Origin: HGM04593 sp045592125
Lineage (GTDB): Bacteria > Bacteroidota > Bacteroidia > Bacteroidales > Bacteroidaceae
Direction of reading: 5' to 3'
Assembly: GCA_045592125.1 (NCBI GenBank)
Contig: JAZNUE010000006.1
Coordinates: forward strand, 1-39,655
Length of the DNA: 39,655 bases
How positions within the stretch are numbered: position 1 is the first letter of the stretch; each line of letters opens with the position of its first letter. Positions 23,801 to 33,010 of this stretch are shown piece after piece. A model generated the notes under the pieces. That model worked only from the letters and a program-made list of their open reading frames with translations, was not told the DNA's origin and ran no database searches. The translations under genes were made by a program, and so were the position numbers.

Positions 23801-26800
23801 ATGAATTCAGTTAATCAGACAGGCAATGCTGCATTCGGAAATGCAGCCCTAATGTATGGCCTTGAGCAGGACGAGAAGAAAAAGAAGAAGGAAGACCAGC
23901 AGGCAAGGGTGCCCGGCCCGTTGCAGCAGTCAGGCGTGCAGCAAGAACCGGGTTCCCCTTCGGCAACTCCCGTTTCAGAGAACAGTAGAGCCATACCGCC
24001 AGTTCCGGCAGGCGCAGCCGATGGCGCTCCTGTAGACTATGCTGCGGCCAGTGCCGATGTGGCCAGGATGAAGTCGCGTCTTGGAGGGACTGCCTACCAG
24101 CGTCCTAAAAGCCAGGCGGGCAGCCGGTTCTACGACACCGTAAAGGATATTATGGTGCCAGAAAACACTCCCGAACGGCGCATGAGGATATATGCGGCCT
24201 CCGACGCGGCCCTTGAGGACGCCGTTGGCGGTTCTTTCGGCGACGATATGAAGGAGCGCTTCAATACAAGGCGCCAGGAGTCGAGAAAGAAGAGCGAGGA
24301 GGCCTACCGCAACAGCATGTCCGTTGTGGGAGCAAACCCCGAATATGGCATGTTCGGGGCAATGGAGGAGGATGACGCGATAAAGGACGCCGACTTGACA
24401 GTCGCTGAGAGCGACTTTACCGAGCTGGCCCGCCGCGTGGCCCCTCTTGCAAGGCATGGAGGTTTCAGCATGGAGGAATATATGACCCAGCAGGCGATTC
24501 CAAGGATGTATGAGACGCTCTTTGACGAAGCGCTCGAAGAAGAGAAACCCAAGAGCAGTGCCGAGTATATCTTGAGGTCTTCGCTCAACAATTCAGTTGT
24601 GGGGAAGGTAGGGCAGCTTTATCGGGATTTAGGAACAGGAAACCACAATCATACCACGCTGCACAATGAGGGCCTGTCGCGTTACGGTGCCTCACGTATG
24701 GAGAACTTTGCCTCGGGCGTTGGCTCGCTTCTGGTAGATGCTCCTGTCTTCTCGTCCTTGGGCAGGGCGGCAGGCAAGGCTGCGGGCGGTATTGTCAAAG
24801 GACTCACCAATAACCTGACGTCAAAGATTCTTTCGGCAAAGATGGGAGAGGGAATGACGCGTGCAACGGCTGCCAAGGTTGCCGAAAGGATAATATCCAA
24901 CCGCATAGGCGTCAAGATACTGCAAAGCTCGACAGCGCAGGGTCTTACCCTGGGCGGGTACGACGCTATTAACAGCGCGCTCGACGATATGCTGCAGAAG
25001 GACAGGATTGACTTCGGCAAGGGTGCGGCGGCATATGGCAAGGGATTGCTGACAGGCGCGACGCTGGGTGTTGTAGGCACTCCGTTGCGGGAGGCCTCAA
25101 AAGGCCTCACCGGGGCAAAGAAGATGCTTGCGTCAACAGGTGTGCTGAGCGCCGAGTCGGCAGTGTTCACGGCAAGTTCCGAGATAGAGAAACTCAGGCA
25201 CGGCATTGATATTGAACCGCTGGATATCCTCAACGATTTTGGCGAGAGCGCGGCAACGCTTCTTGTGATGAGGATGACCCACTGGCGCCCTAAGGGTGCA
25301 GGCATGAAACTCGGCGCCGACGGAAAGCTCAAGAGCGAGTTTGCCCTTTCCAATTCGGAAAAGGCCGAGCTGCGCGAGCTCAATGTCAACCCCGAGCAGT
25401 TCACACGTGCAATCGAGAGCGAGCTCAGGCTCCCCTCCTTCGGCGGCGAGAGGGCACGATACATCAAGGAGGCCTATGTCTCTCTTGTAACGAACGATAA
25501 ACTCTCGGCCGCGGCAAAGGCCAAGCTCCTGTTCCTGGTGGAGAACAAGGTTACATCGACACCGCCAGTGCCGTTCGATTTCTCGGCCAGCAAAAGAGAG
25601 GACGGAAAATGGGAGATTGGAATGTATGACGAGGCGGGCAGGGCGGTGTCGCGCAGGGTGTTCGACCATGCAGGCAATGCCAAGAGCTATATGATGGTCA
25701 ATGCGGCCTTGCTGCGCCGCAACAGGATTGCCGCCTTCGAGACTGAGCTCACCGCTGGCATGCGCTCGGTAAGCTTCCTGCGCCAGGCGGGCATATATGC
25801 AAGGAAGAGCGGCAGGCCCATAGAGGAGATCTCCGATGTCATATACCGCAAGTGCATGGGCAAGGAGATGAGCCGCGAGGAGCAGAAGATGATTGATGAC
25901 ATACTGGAGCGCTCTTCCTACGACGAGGCAGGTATGGTGCAGATGCTTTATAACGTGCGCCGCAAGATTGAGAAGAAGCTTGGGCTTGAGAAAGGGACAA
26001 TGTTCATAGACATCCATGAGTCATTCTTCATGCTTTCCGAGGCAAAGAACAGGGCGCTAGATGAGTATGAGGCTGTGCTGCGCGACGAGGTCGACCGCCT
26101 TGAGGGCGGCACCGAAAGGCTCCGTTCGGTGCGCCTCCTTAAGCAAGGCCTGGGCAGCGAATACTTCGGCATGACAAACAGCGAGGTGATTGAGCGCGAG
26201 ATTCAGGACCATTACGACTGGGTGGCCATACGTGATGCCGACCGCATAGGCCTCAAGCAGCAAAGCACCCCTCCTGCTCCGCCACGCCTCATCTACATCC
26301 CGCCTACCGATGAGGGAGGCTATGTGTGGAGCTATAGCGCCAAGAATACCAAGGCCGATATTGCGCGTTACGCAAAGCGCGCCCAGGAGATTGCCGACAG
26401 GTTCGGTGTAAGGCTCAACCTCATCTTCGACGAGCGCGAGATTGAACGCCCTAGCCCCGAGGATACCGACGCAGTCCTTGACTACAACCACAGGGTGGTT
26501 GCCGATGGGTGGGTCCACAAGGGGAACGTGTTCATTAACCTGCCTAATGCCAAGAATGTAGAGGCAGTGGAGAGGACAGTGCTGCACGAGACTGTTGCGC
26601 ACAAGGGACTGCTGGGCGTCTTTGGGGAATATCTCTATGAGTTTCTTGAGGATGTCTACCGCAAGGCGTCGCCCGAGGTCCTTCGCGGCATAAACAAGAT
26701 TAAGGGCAGGTACAAGTTCGCCGACAACTACACTGTAATTGAGGAGTATCTTGCCTATCTTGCCGAGAGTGTAAACACGTCACTTGCCGAGCGCAAGGTC

Positions 26801-28606
26801 TACCACAAGGTTATGGACTACATCAGGCACCTGCTTGTTAAGATGAATATCTACACCGGAAGCAACCGTCAGGTGAGCGAGGCGGAGCTCCTGCGCATTA
26901 TGAAGCGCCATGCCGAGTATATGCAGAAGGGCACACCTCCCAGCGAGTACATGCGTGACGTGTTCGCCCGTTTCAAGTCGGCACACCATCCGGCCGAGGC
27001 CTACCATAACCGTGCAGGCTACGAGCAGAGGATACGCGACAAGGTGTCGCGCGGCAAGCTGCTCTCTTCGGTCCCTAGGCCGTTAAGAGGCTATAAGGAG
27101 CTCATGTACTACGATTTCCTGACACCAGAGCAGCAGAAAGCGTTCCGTGAGCGCTTCGGGTATACCGAGGAGGATATGCAGCGTTACACTCAAAAAGATA
27201 ATTACATGCTGGATGAGGAACCAGCGGAAGAGTACCGCCCCGCTGAAGGCCCGGACGAGTGGAGCGGTGCGGTTCCGGGCGGCACGTCATCTGCAGGCCT
27301 GTTTGGGGAAGGCCCCGCTGAAGGCTCAGGCGAGTGGGGCAACGGGGCCCATGCCGTGTATCCTTCGTGGAAAAATGCCAACGAGGCAGGAATCACTCCC
27401 GATGTTGCCCGCCGCGCCAGTGAGTATTTTGGTGACGCCGCCCGCAACAGGCTCTCTGCAGGAATGATGAGAGGCGCGACATCGCGTTACCAGATGCCCG
27501 AGGACCTCTACAGGGTGTACGGCGACAAGGAGAGACTGCAGGCCGAGAACGAGGCGCTCAAGCGTAATCCCGACGCTGTCCCAGTGCTCCGGGACCCTTT
27601 CTACAGGTCGCTCAAGGCCAACTCGCCAGTCTACTCTTTCGCGTATGAGCACCTGCGTGAGCTGCCTCTTGAGAAGTGGGACACGCATGACTACGGGCTC
27701 TGGGACACGCTGGTCGGCATGGCCGAGAAAGGCGCTGTACGCTTCGTGCTCAAGGATATTGTCACCGACAAGAAGTTCCTTGACGATTACCCGGAACTGG
27801 CAATGGTGCCGGTGAAGATATCAAAGGACTTGCAGGCCCCGGTTATGTATGACAAGGAGAACAACAGGATATTGCTCGACAGCAGGGTATATCTCTATCC
27901 GCAGTCCAGGTACTACATTGACGCGGCCCTGCAGGGGGTCGCCCGCAACTTCGAGGAGCGCCGCGCCTCGGCAGCCCGTCAGGTCGACGAGTTCAACACA
28001 CGCTTCAAGGACAGTTACGAGAACGGCGTGGCCTTTGCAAGGAAGATTACTGCAATGCGGGAGCATATTCCTGGGTTCGATTCCGGCGGTGATATTGCCA
28101 TGCTCTTCAAGAATGAGTACGGGTTCATGCCCGACGAGTTCCTGAGGCGTTTCCCCGAGATGGACGACTACCTTCTCTACCGCGTGACACGCAGCATGAA
28201 CGGCATGCTCGGCAAGGACATGCCGCCCCAGGCCCGCGAGAGCAGCGAGGCTGCCATTAGCAAGAAGATTGGGAAGCACCGCAAGTTCTTCTGGGGGCCT
28301 GTAGAGATTATAATGGATGCAGCCGGCGGCGGAAAGGGACCGTTGCGTGTTGCCGGCGAGGGCGACCGCGAGAATAACGGCCTGCCCGAGAGCGGTCTCG
28401 ACATGTCGGAGAACGCTGCAATGTTCCTGAAGTACTCTCCCGAGATAATGAGGTACTATGGAATCCCCGACCCCGCTAAGAAGGTGGACCCCACAGGCTG
28501 GCCTGAGTACAGGCGTATACTGGAGGAGAGGAAACGCAAGAGAAAGGAACAGGAAGAGAGGGAGAAGGAGCTTGAACGTGAGAAGCGCTGGCTCGAACTG
28601 AACTAA
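23801..28606 (+). CDS. Giant phage virion protein with metallopeptidase-like domain (polyvalent/ejection type)
   Basis: This 1601-residue protein has no signal peptide. From the N-terminus: a low-complexity Lys/Gln/Pro region (about 20-90); a Gly/Ala-rich, membrane-active-looking segment at about 305-490 (GRAAGKAAGGIVKGL, LLTGATLGVVGTPL); a long helical charged region; a metallopeptidase-like core with LHETVAHKGLLGVFG (H929, E930, H934) and downstream EEYLAYLAE as a possible third ligand; a Pro/Gly linker near 1146-1190 with two similar PAEGxxEW units; and a charged C-terminal coiled coil (EERKRKRKEQEEREKELE). The motif is HExxxH, one residue longer than classical HExxH, and similar to a variant I recall from phage polyvalent proteins. 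A role in peptidoglycan/envelope passage or DNA ejection is inferred from size, layout and the adjacent portal. Confidence 0.75.
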   Translation: MNSVNQTGNAAFGNAALMYGLEQDEKKKKKEDQQARVPGPLQQSGVQQEPGSPSATPVSENSRAIPPVPAGAADGAPVDYAAASADVARMKSRLGGTAYQRPKSQAGSRFYDTVKDIMVPENTPERRMRIYAASDAALEDAVGGSFGDDMKERFNTRRQESRKKSEEAYRNSMSVVGANPEYGMFGAMEEDDAIKDADLTVAESDFTELARRVAPLARHGGFSMEEYMTQQAIPRMYETLFDEALEEEKPKSSAEYILRSSLNNSVVGKVGQLYRDLGTGNHNHTTLHNEGLSRYGASRMENFASGVGSLLVDAPVFSSLGRAAGKAAGGIVKGLTNNLTSKILSAKMGEGMTRATAAKVAERIISNRIGVKILQSSTAQGLTLGGYDAINSALDDMLQKDRIDFGKGAAAYGKGLLTGATLGVVGTPLREASKGLTGAKKMLASTGVLSAESAVFTASSEIEKLRHGIDIEPLDILNDFGESAATLLVMRMTHWRPKGAGMKLGADGKLKSEFALSNSEKAELRELNVNPEQFTRAIESELRLPSFGGERARYIKEAYVSLVTNDKLSAAAKAKLLFLVENKVTSTPPVPFDFSASKREDGKWEIGMYDEAGRAVSRRVFDHAGNAKSYMMVNAALLRRNRIAAFETELTAGMRSVSFLRQAGIYARKSGRPIEEISDVIYRKCMGKEMSREEQKMIDDILERSSYDEAGMVQMLYNVRRKIEKKLGLEKGTMFIDIHESFFMLSEAKNRALDEYEAVLRDEVDRLEGGTERLRSVRLLKQGLGSEYFGMTNSEVIEREIQDHYDWVAIRDADRIGLKQQSTPPAPPRLIYIPPTDEGGYVWSYSAKNTKADIARYAKRAQEIADRFGVRLNLIFDEREIERPSPEDTDAVLDYNHRVVADGWVHKGNVFINLPNAKNVEAVERTVLHETVAHKGLLGVFGEYLYEFLEDVYRKASPEVLRGINKIKGRYKFADNYTVIEEYLAYLAESVNTSLAERKVYHKVMDYIRHLLVKMNIYTGSNRQVSEAELLRIMKRHAEYMQKGTPPSEYMRDVFARFKSAHHPAEAYHNRAGYEQRIRDKVSRGKLLSSVPRPLRGYKELMYYDFLTPEQQKAFRERFGYTEEDMQRYTQKDNYMLDEEPAEEYRPAEGPDEWSGAVPGGTSSAGLFGEGPAEGSGEWGNGAHAVYPSWKNANEAGITPDVARRASEYFGDAARNRLSAGMMRGATSRYQMPEDLYRVYGDKERLQAENEALKRNPDAVPVLRDPFYRSLKANSPVYSFAYEHLRELPLEKWDTHDYGLWDTLVGMAEKGAVRFVLKDIVTDKKFLDDYPELAMVPVKISKDLQAPVMYDKENNRILLDSRVYLYPQSRYYIDAALQGVARNFEERRASAARQVDEFNTRFKDSYENGVAFARKITAMREHIPGFDSGGDIAMLFKNEYGFMPDEFLRRFPEMDDYLLYRVTRSMNGMLGKDMPPQARESSEAAISKKIGKHRKFFWGPVEIIMDAAGGGKGPLRVAGEGDRENNGLPESGLDMSENAAMFLKYSPEIMRYYGIPDPAKKVDPTGWPEYRRILEERKRKRKEQEEREKELEREKRWLELN

Positions 28607-28634
28607 GAAACGGTTTCTAGGAAAAGCAAGGCAA

Positions 28635-30677
28635 ATGAGAACAAACAAGTTTTTAGACAAGAGGGTGAAGGCGTCTTCTGGCGCCGGCATGCAGCGCCCG
28701 CGCAGCACCGGAGGCAGTGCTGCCGGGTTCCTGCAGGAGTGCGCTGCGTGCTGGAACGCTCTTGACGAGGCAAGGCGCAAGCTGCGCCGCAGCCTCATGT
28801 ACAGCTACGGCGACCAGTGGGGCGACTATGTTACCGACCCCGACACCTTTGGGCAGATAACCGAGGGCGAGCTCATAAAGAAGAACGGCAAGGTGCCGCT
28901 CAAGAATAACATGATTGCGCCCATCCTGAGCAACGTAGACGGGCAGCTGCGTCAGAACCTCATGCGCCCGGTGTGCGTTGCACGCGACCAGGCCGAGAGC
29001 AAGGTGGGGGAGATGATGTCCGTCGCCATTGAGTATGTGCACGATATCAATGAGATGGAGGAACTCGATGCCGACAGCATGCGCATGCTGCTCAACGGCG
29101 GCATGACTGCACAGAGGATTGAGTATGGCGTCAACCCTTCCAAGGAGCGGCGCGACGTGTGGGTACATTCCGTCAACCCTTCGCGCCTATTCTTCAACAC
29201 CAGCCTTGAGGATGTGCGCATGTGGGACCTTACCTGCATTGGCGAGCTCTTCGACCTCCCGCTCGACGAGGTTCTTGCGCACTTTGGCACCACGCCGCAG
29301 CGCAAGCAGCGTATCAGGGAAATCTACGGCGATGTGGCGCAGCCGCTTTTTGCCAGCGGCCGCGCCATGCAGGGCGACGAGTCGAGGGACCTCTCGTTCT
29401 ACTCGGCCTCGCGCCTTGGCCTGTGCCGTGTTATCTTGGGGTGGAAACTGGAATCGCGCGACTCCTACCGCTGGAGCGACAGCAGCAGCGGCACGTGGGG
29501 CTACCTGCCGTTCAACGCCGGCAGCAAGGCAAGGCTCGACGCCGAGAACCGCCGCCGCATTAGCGAAGGTGCCCGCAAGGGCCTTGCCCAGGACGAGCTG
29601 CTGCTTGTTGACTATGAGTTCGCGACAGAGCGCTACTGGTACTACCGCTACATGACTCCCTATGGCGACGTGCTGCAGGAAGGGGAAAGCCCCTATTGGC
29701 ATGGCGAGCACAACTACGTGCTGCATCTCTTTCCGCTAATCCAGGGGCGTCTCGGGAACTTCGTGGAGCAGTTCATTGACCAGCAGCGTGCCATCAACCG
29801 CACCGCCACGCTCATCGACTTCATACGCAGCACCTCGTCAAAAGGCGTGCTCGTTGTCGATGATGACGCCTTTGAGAGCATGTCGCGCGAGGAGGTTATT
29901 GACGAGTATGTGCGCTACAACGGAGTGCTCTTTGTCAAGCTCAAGCCAGGGCAGAGCATTGACGGGGTAGTGCGGCAGTACAACAGCAGCGCCGCCATTG
30001 CTGGCGACTTCGAGCTCCTGAACCTGCAGCTCAGGCTCATAAACGAGATATCGGGCGTAAACTCGGCCATGCAGGGACAGTCACCAAAGTCGGGTACTCC
30101 TGCCTCGCTCTATGCTCAGCAGATACAGAACTCTTCGCTCAACCTCAAGGGGCTGTTCGACGGTTTCAGGAACTTCCGCCGCCGTAGGGACTTCAAGATA
30201 ATGAAGACAATACAGCAGTACTACACCGAGGCGCGATACATTGAGATTGCCGGAACACAGTACAGCGACGAGGCCAAGTGGTACAACCCCGACAAGGTCC
30301 GCGACAGCGAATTCGACCTTACCATTGCCGACGGGTACAACACCCCTGCCTACCAGCTGGTAGCTAACGATTTCCTCATGGACCTTTTCCGTGCTAATGC
30401 AATTGATGTAAAGACTATGCTCGAGAACAGTTCCTATCCCTTTGCAACGAAGATTCTTGAGGCAATAAAGCGGAACGGGCAGCAGGCAGCACAGGGCGCT
30501 CCAATGGAAGGCATTTCTCCCGAAATGCTTGCACAGGCAAGTGCTGCGACTGGCCAGCCGCTATCGCCCGAGGCAATAGCACAGGCGTTAGAGCAGCAAG
30601 GCAGTGCACCGCAACCAGCACTGCCTGGCAGCAGTGACACGCCAGCACCCCCGTCAGCCTACCTGTCATCCCAATAG
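28635..30677 (+). CDS. Phage portal protein, P22-like
   Basis: This 680-residue protein resembles the long portals of podoviruses, dodecameric rings through which DNA enters and leaves the capsid. It opens with LQECAACWNALDEARRKLRR and SYGDQWGDYV, has NNMIAPILSNVDGQLRQN in the conserved wing/crown part, and contains NFVEQFIDQQRAINRTATL and ISGVNSAMQGQSPKSGTPAS, typical of P22-like portals. A Gln/Ala/Pro-rich tail (after residue 610) may form the barrel or be disordered. The start is ATG 28635, 28 nt after the giant gene. A large terminase normally precedes such a gene; here none is present within the window. The gene is intact, ending in an R1 repeat before ligA. Confidence 0.85.
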   Translation: MRTNKFLDKRVKASSGAGMQRPRSTGGSAAGFLQECAACWNALDEARRKLRRSLMYSYGDQWGDYVTDPDTFGQITEGELIKKNGKVPLKNNMIAPILSNVDGQLRQNLMRPVCVARDQAESKVGEMMSVAIEYVHDINEMEELDADSMRMLLNGGMTAQRIEYGVNPSKERRDVWVHSVNPSRLFFNTSLEDVRMWDLTCIGELFDLPLDEVLAHFGTTPQRKQRIREIYGDVAQPLFASGRAMQGDESRDLSFYSASRLGLCRVILGWKLESRDSYRWSDSSSGTWGYLPFNAGSKARLDAENRRRISEGARKGLAQDELLLVDYEFATERYWYYRYMTPYGDVLQEGESPYWHGEHNYVLHLFPLIQGRLGNFVEQFIDQQRAINRTATLIDFIRSTSSKGVLVVDDDAFESMSREEVIDEYVRYNGVLFVKLKPGQSIDGVVRQYNSSAAIAGDFELLNLQLRLINEISGVNSAMQGQSPKSGTPASLYAQQIQNSSLNLKGLFDGFRNFRRRRDFKIMKTIQQYYTEARYIEIAGTQYSDEAKWYNPDKVRDSEFDLTIADGYNTPAYQLVANDFLMDLFRANAIDVKTMLENSSYPFATKILEAIKRNGQQAAQGAPMEGISPEMLAQASAATGQPLSPEAIAQALEQQGSAPQPALPGSSDTPAPPSAYLSSQ

Positions 30678-30700
30678 AGCGCAGCGACGAGGAAGCTCTA
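30664..30700. repeat. R1 repeat at the right edge of the phage block
   Basis: TGTCATCCCAATAGAGCGCA followed by GCGACGAGGAAGCTCTAG is an R1 copy. It overlaps the last codons of the portal gene, whose final residues (LSSQ) are encoded by it, so the portal 3' end may have been altered when the repeat arrived. Confidence 0.55.
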
Positions 30701-30776
30701 GCCTGTGTGCTTGTCTCTTTCCTCTGTTCGCTATCTATTTCGCAGCAACAGTCTTCTGTATTATTTGTTTTTTTTG

Positions 30777-30784
30777 TATCTTCG
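30777..30784 (+). promoter_or_regulatory. -7 box for ligA
   Basis: TATCTTCG within TTTTGTATCTTCGCG ends 24 nt before the ligA ATG. The same 15-mer precedes the histidine phosphatase gene. Confidence 0.55.
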
Positions 30785-30808
30785 CGTTAGTTTTACAAGA
30801 TATTCACT

Positions 30809-32812
30809 ATGACCCCGCAGGAACGTATACTTGAGCTGCGCCGCCAGCTTCACGAGCATAATCACCGTTACTATGTGCTCAGCGCACCAGTGATAAGCGA
30901 CTACGAGTTCGACATGCTGCTCAAGGAACTGCAGCAACTCGAGGCAGCGCACCCCGAGATGTACGACCCCACCTCTCCCACATTGCGTGTGGGCAGCGAC
31001 ATAACAAAGGAGTTCAGGCAGGTACAGCACAAGTACCCCATGCTCTCGCTTGGCAACACCTATTCAAAGAGCGAGGTTGCCGAGTTCTATGAGCGTGTGC
31101 GCAAGGGACTGAACGAGGAGTTTGAAATATGCTGCGAGCTCAAGTTCGACGGCACGTCAATCTCCCTCACATATGAGAACGGCAGGCTCGTGCGCGCCGT
31201 AACGCGCGGTGACGGCGAGAAGGGCGATGACGTTACGGCCAACGTGCGCACAATACGCACCGTGCCGCTCATCCTCTCGGGCAGCGGATATCCAGCCGAG
31301 TTTGAAATCCGTGGCGAGGTGCTCATGCCTTGGGCGGTGTTCGGCCAGCTCAACGAGGAGCGCGAGCGCGCAGGCGAGCCGCTTTTTGCTAATCCGCGGA
31401 ATGCCGCGTCGGGCACTCTCAAGCTGCAGGACTCATCAGCTGTCGCCAAGCGCAGGCTCGACGCCTACCTCTACTTCATGCTAGGCGAGCAGCTGCCGGC
31501 CGAAGGACATTTCGAGAATCTTCAGGCAGCAGCCTCATGGGGGTTCAAGGTGTCGGACCTTACATGCAAGTGCCGTACACTTGAGGAGGTATTCGCTTTC
31601 ATCGACCGCATGGACGTAGAGCGCAAGAACCTTCCCTTTGCCACCGACGGCATAGTGCTAAAGGTGAACTCCCTGCGCCAGCAGAAGAACCTTGGTTACA
31701 CGGCCAAGTCGCCCCGTTGGGCTATCGCATACAAGTTCCAGGCCGAGCGTGCCCTCACGCGTCTCAATGAGGTCACATACCAGGTGGGCCGCACAGGCGT
31801 AGTCACTCCCGTTGCCAACCTCGACCCCGTGCTGCTCTCGGGTACCGTCGTCAAGCGTGCTTCTTTGCACAATGCCGATATAATAGAAAGGCTGGACCTT
31901 CACATAGGCGACATGGTCTATGTTGAGAAGGGCGGCGAAATCATCCCCAAGATAACAGGCGTTGATGTCGATTCCCGTTTCATGCTCGGGGAGAAGGTAC
32001 GTTTCATTGAGAAGTGTCCCGAGTGCGGCACTCCGCTCGTGCGTGTCGACGGCGAGGCAGGCAGCTATTGTCCCAACGACACCTCGTGCCCGCCGCAGAT
32101 TAAGGGCAAGATTGAGCACTTTGTCTCGCGCGAGGCAATGAACATTGACTCCATGGGCCCCGAGACAATAGAGCTTCTTTTCAACTATGGGCTTGTCAAG
32201 AATATTGCCGATATATACACTCTCTGCGCCGAGGACCTCATGTTCCTGCCGCGTATGGGGGCCAAGTCGGCCGAGAATATCGTGGCGGCAGTCCAGGCGT
32301 CATGTTCCGTTCCTTTCGAAAGGGTACTGTTCGCTCTTGGAATACGCTTTGTCGGCGCCACTGTGGCCAAGCGCCTTGCGCGTGCCTTCGGGAATATTGA
32401 CGCGCTCATGTCGGCAACCATGGAGCAGCTCACGGCCGTAGATGAAATAGGCGAGCGCATTGCAGCGAGTGTTGTCGCATATTTCGCCAATGAGTCGAAC
32501 CGTGGACTTGTGGCAAGGCTCAAGGAGGCCGGGCTCAGGTTCGAACTCGAGGAAGAGACGCTTCAGGCACGTACCGAGCTCCTGAAAGGGCAGAGTATTG
32601 TCATCAGCGGTGTCTTCACGCACCATTCGCGCGACGAGTATAAGGAGATGATAGAGAACAACGGCGGCAAGAACGTGGGCAGCGTGAGCAAGTCAACCTC
32701 ATTTATACTAGCCGGCGACAACATGGGCCCTTCCAAGCTCGAGAAGGCCAACAGGCTAGGCGTGCGGCTTGTGAGCGAGGAAGAGTTCCTTGCAATGCTT
32801 TCGGGCATGTAG
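30809..32812 (+). CDS. ligA: NAD-dependent DNA ligase
   Basis: This 667-residue enzyme seals nicks using NAD and is essential for replication. The N-terminal Ia domain (SAPVISDYEFDMLLKELQQL) leads to the adenylation lysine K112 in CELKFDGTS. GRTGVVTPVANLDPV opens the OB domain. A zinc finger (CPECGT...YCPNDTSCP) follows, then a helix-hairpin-helix repeat (FLPRMGAKSAENIVAAV) and a C-terminal BRCT domain beginning GQSIVISGVF. Length matches E. coli LigA (671), with nothing missing. It has its own promoter and marks the return to core genome after the phage block. Confidence 0.98.
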   Translation: MTPQERILELRRQLHEHNHRYYVLSAPVISDYEFDMLLKELQQLEAAHPEMYDPTSPTLRVGSDITKEFRQVQHKYPMLSLGNTYSKSEVAEFYERVRKGLNEEFEICCELKFDGTSISLTYENGRLVRAVTRGDGEKGDDVTANVRTIRTVPLILSGSGYPAEFEIRGEVLMPWAVFGQLNEERERAGEPLFANPRNAASGTLKLQDSSAVAKRRLDAYLYFMLGEQLPAEGHFENLQAAASWGFKVSDLTCKCRTLEEVFAFIDRMDVERKNLPFATDGIVLKVNSLRQQKNLGYTAKSPRWAIAYKFQAERALTRLNEVTYQVGRTGVVTPVANLDPVLLSGTVVKRASLHNADIIERLDLHIGDMVYVEKGGEIIPKITGVDVDSRFMLGEKVRFIEKCPECGTPLVRVDGEAGSYCPNDTSCPPQIKGKIEHFVSREAMNIDSMGPETIELLFNYGLVKNIADIYTLCAEDLMFLPRMGAKSAENIVAAVQASCSVPFERVLFALGIRFVGATVAKRLARAFGNIDALMSATMEQLTAVDEIGERIAASVVAYFANESNRGLVARLKEAGLRFELEEETLQARTELLKGQSIVISGVFTHHSRDEYKEMIENNGGKNVGSVSKSTSFILAGDNMGPSKLEKANRLGVRLVSEEEFLAMLSGM

Positions 32813-32890
32813 CCGTTTCCCCGACGGAATGATGGGCCACGCTCCTCGGTGTGTATGGGTCCCTTTGGTATTACGCAGCCTTATTTCCTT

Positions 32891-32926
32891 TTCGTCTTGT
32901 CATTCGTCTTGTCATTCGTCTCATCA
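32891..32926. repeat. 12-bp tandem repeat between ligA and dapA
   Basis: TTCGTCTTGTCA occurs twice and then as TTCGTCTCATCA, about three units. It resembles the TGTCAT part of family R1. No gene lies in this gap; the dapA promoter is further right. Confidence 0.6.
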
Positions 32927-32977
32927 TTTTTTAGTATATTTTATAAAAAAGATATACTGTAATAGCGGAAAAAGCTG

Positions 32978-32985
32978 TAATTTTG
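32978..32985 (+). promoter_or_regulatory. -7 box for dapA
   Basis: TAATTTTG matches TAnnTTTG exactly and ends 25 nt before the dapA ATG. Confidence 0.6.
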
Positions 32986-33010
32986 CACTCCGGAATAAAA
33001 ACACGATTTT

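Larger units (their letters stand above)
20053..30677. mobile_element. Phage-derived block: repressor plus portal/ejection module, apparently incomplete
   Basis: The block contains an S24 phage-type repressor, small unknown genes on both strands, a 184/82/1601-residue virion gene run and a P22-like portal. These suggest a podovirus-type temperate phage. I found no integrase, terminase, major capsid, tail-fibre or lysis gene, and no flanking tRNA or direct repeat. The virion genes themselves are long, intact and without frameshifts. Boundaries are approximate: umuDC on the left may or may not belong, and ligA clearly does not. Confidence 0.6.

Noticed and set aside
26585..26602. Classical HExxH zincin motif
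   Set aside because: The spacing is HExxxH, so it cannot be called a standard zincin; kept only as a metallopeptidase-like variant.
27821..28798. 325-codon open frame on the minus strand
   Set aside because: It is antisense to the giant virion gene and the start of the portal gene and has no motif or start context.
20053..30677. Complete inducible prophage
   Set aside because: No integrase, terminase, capsid, tail, lysis gene, att repeat or tRNA target could be seen in or around the block.
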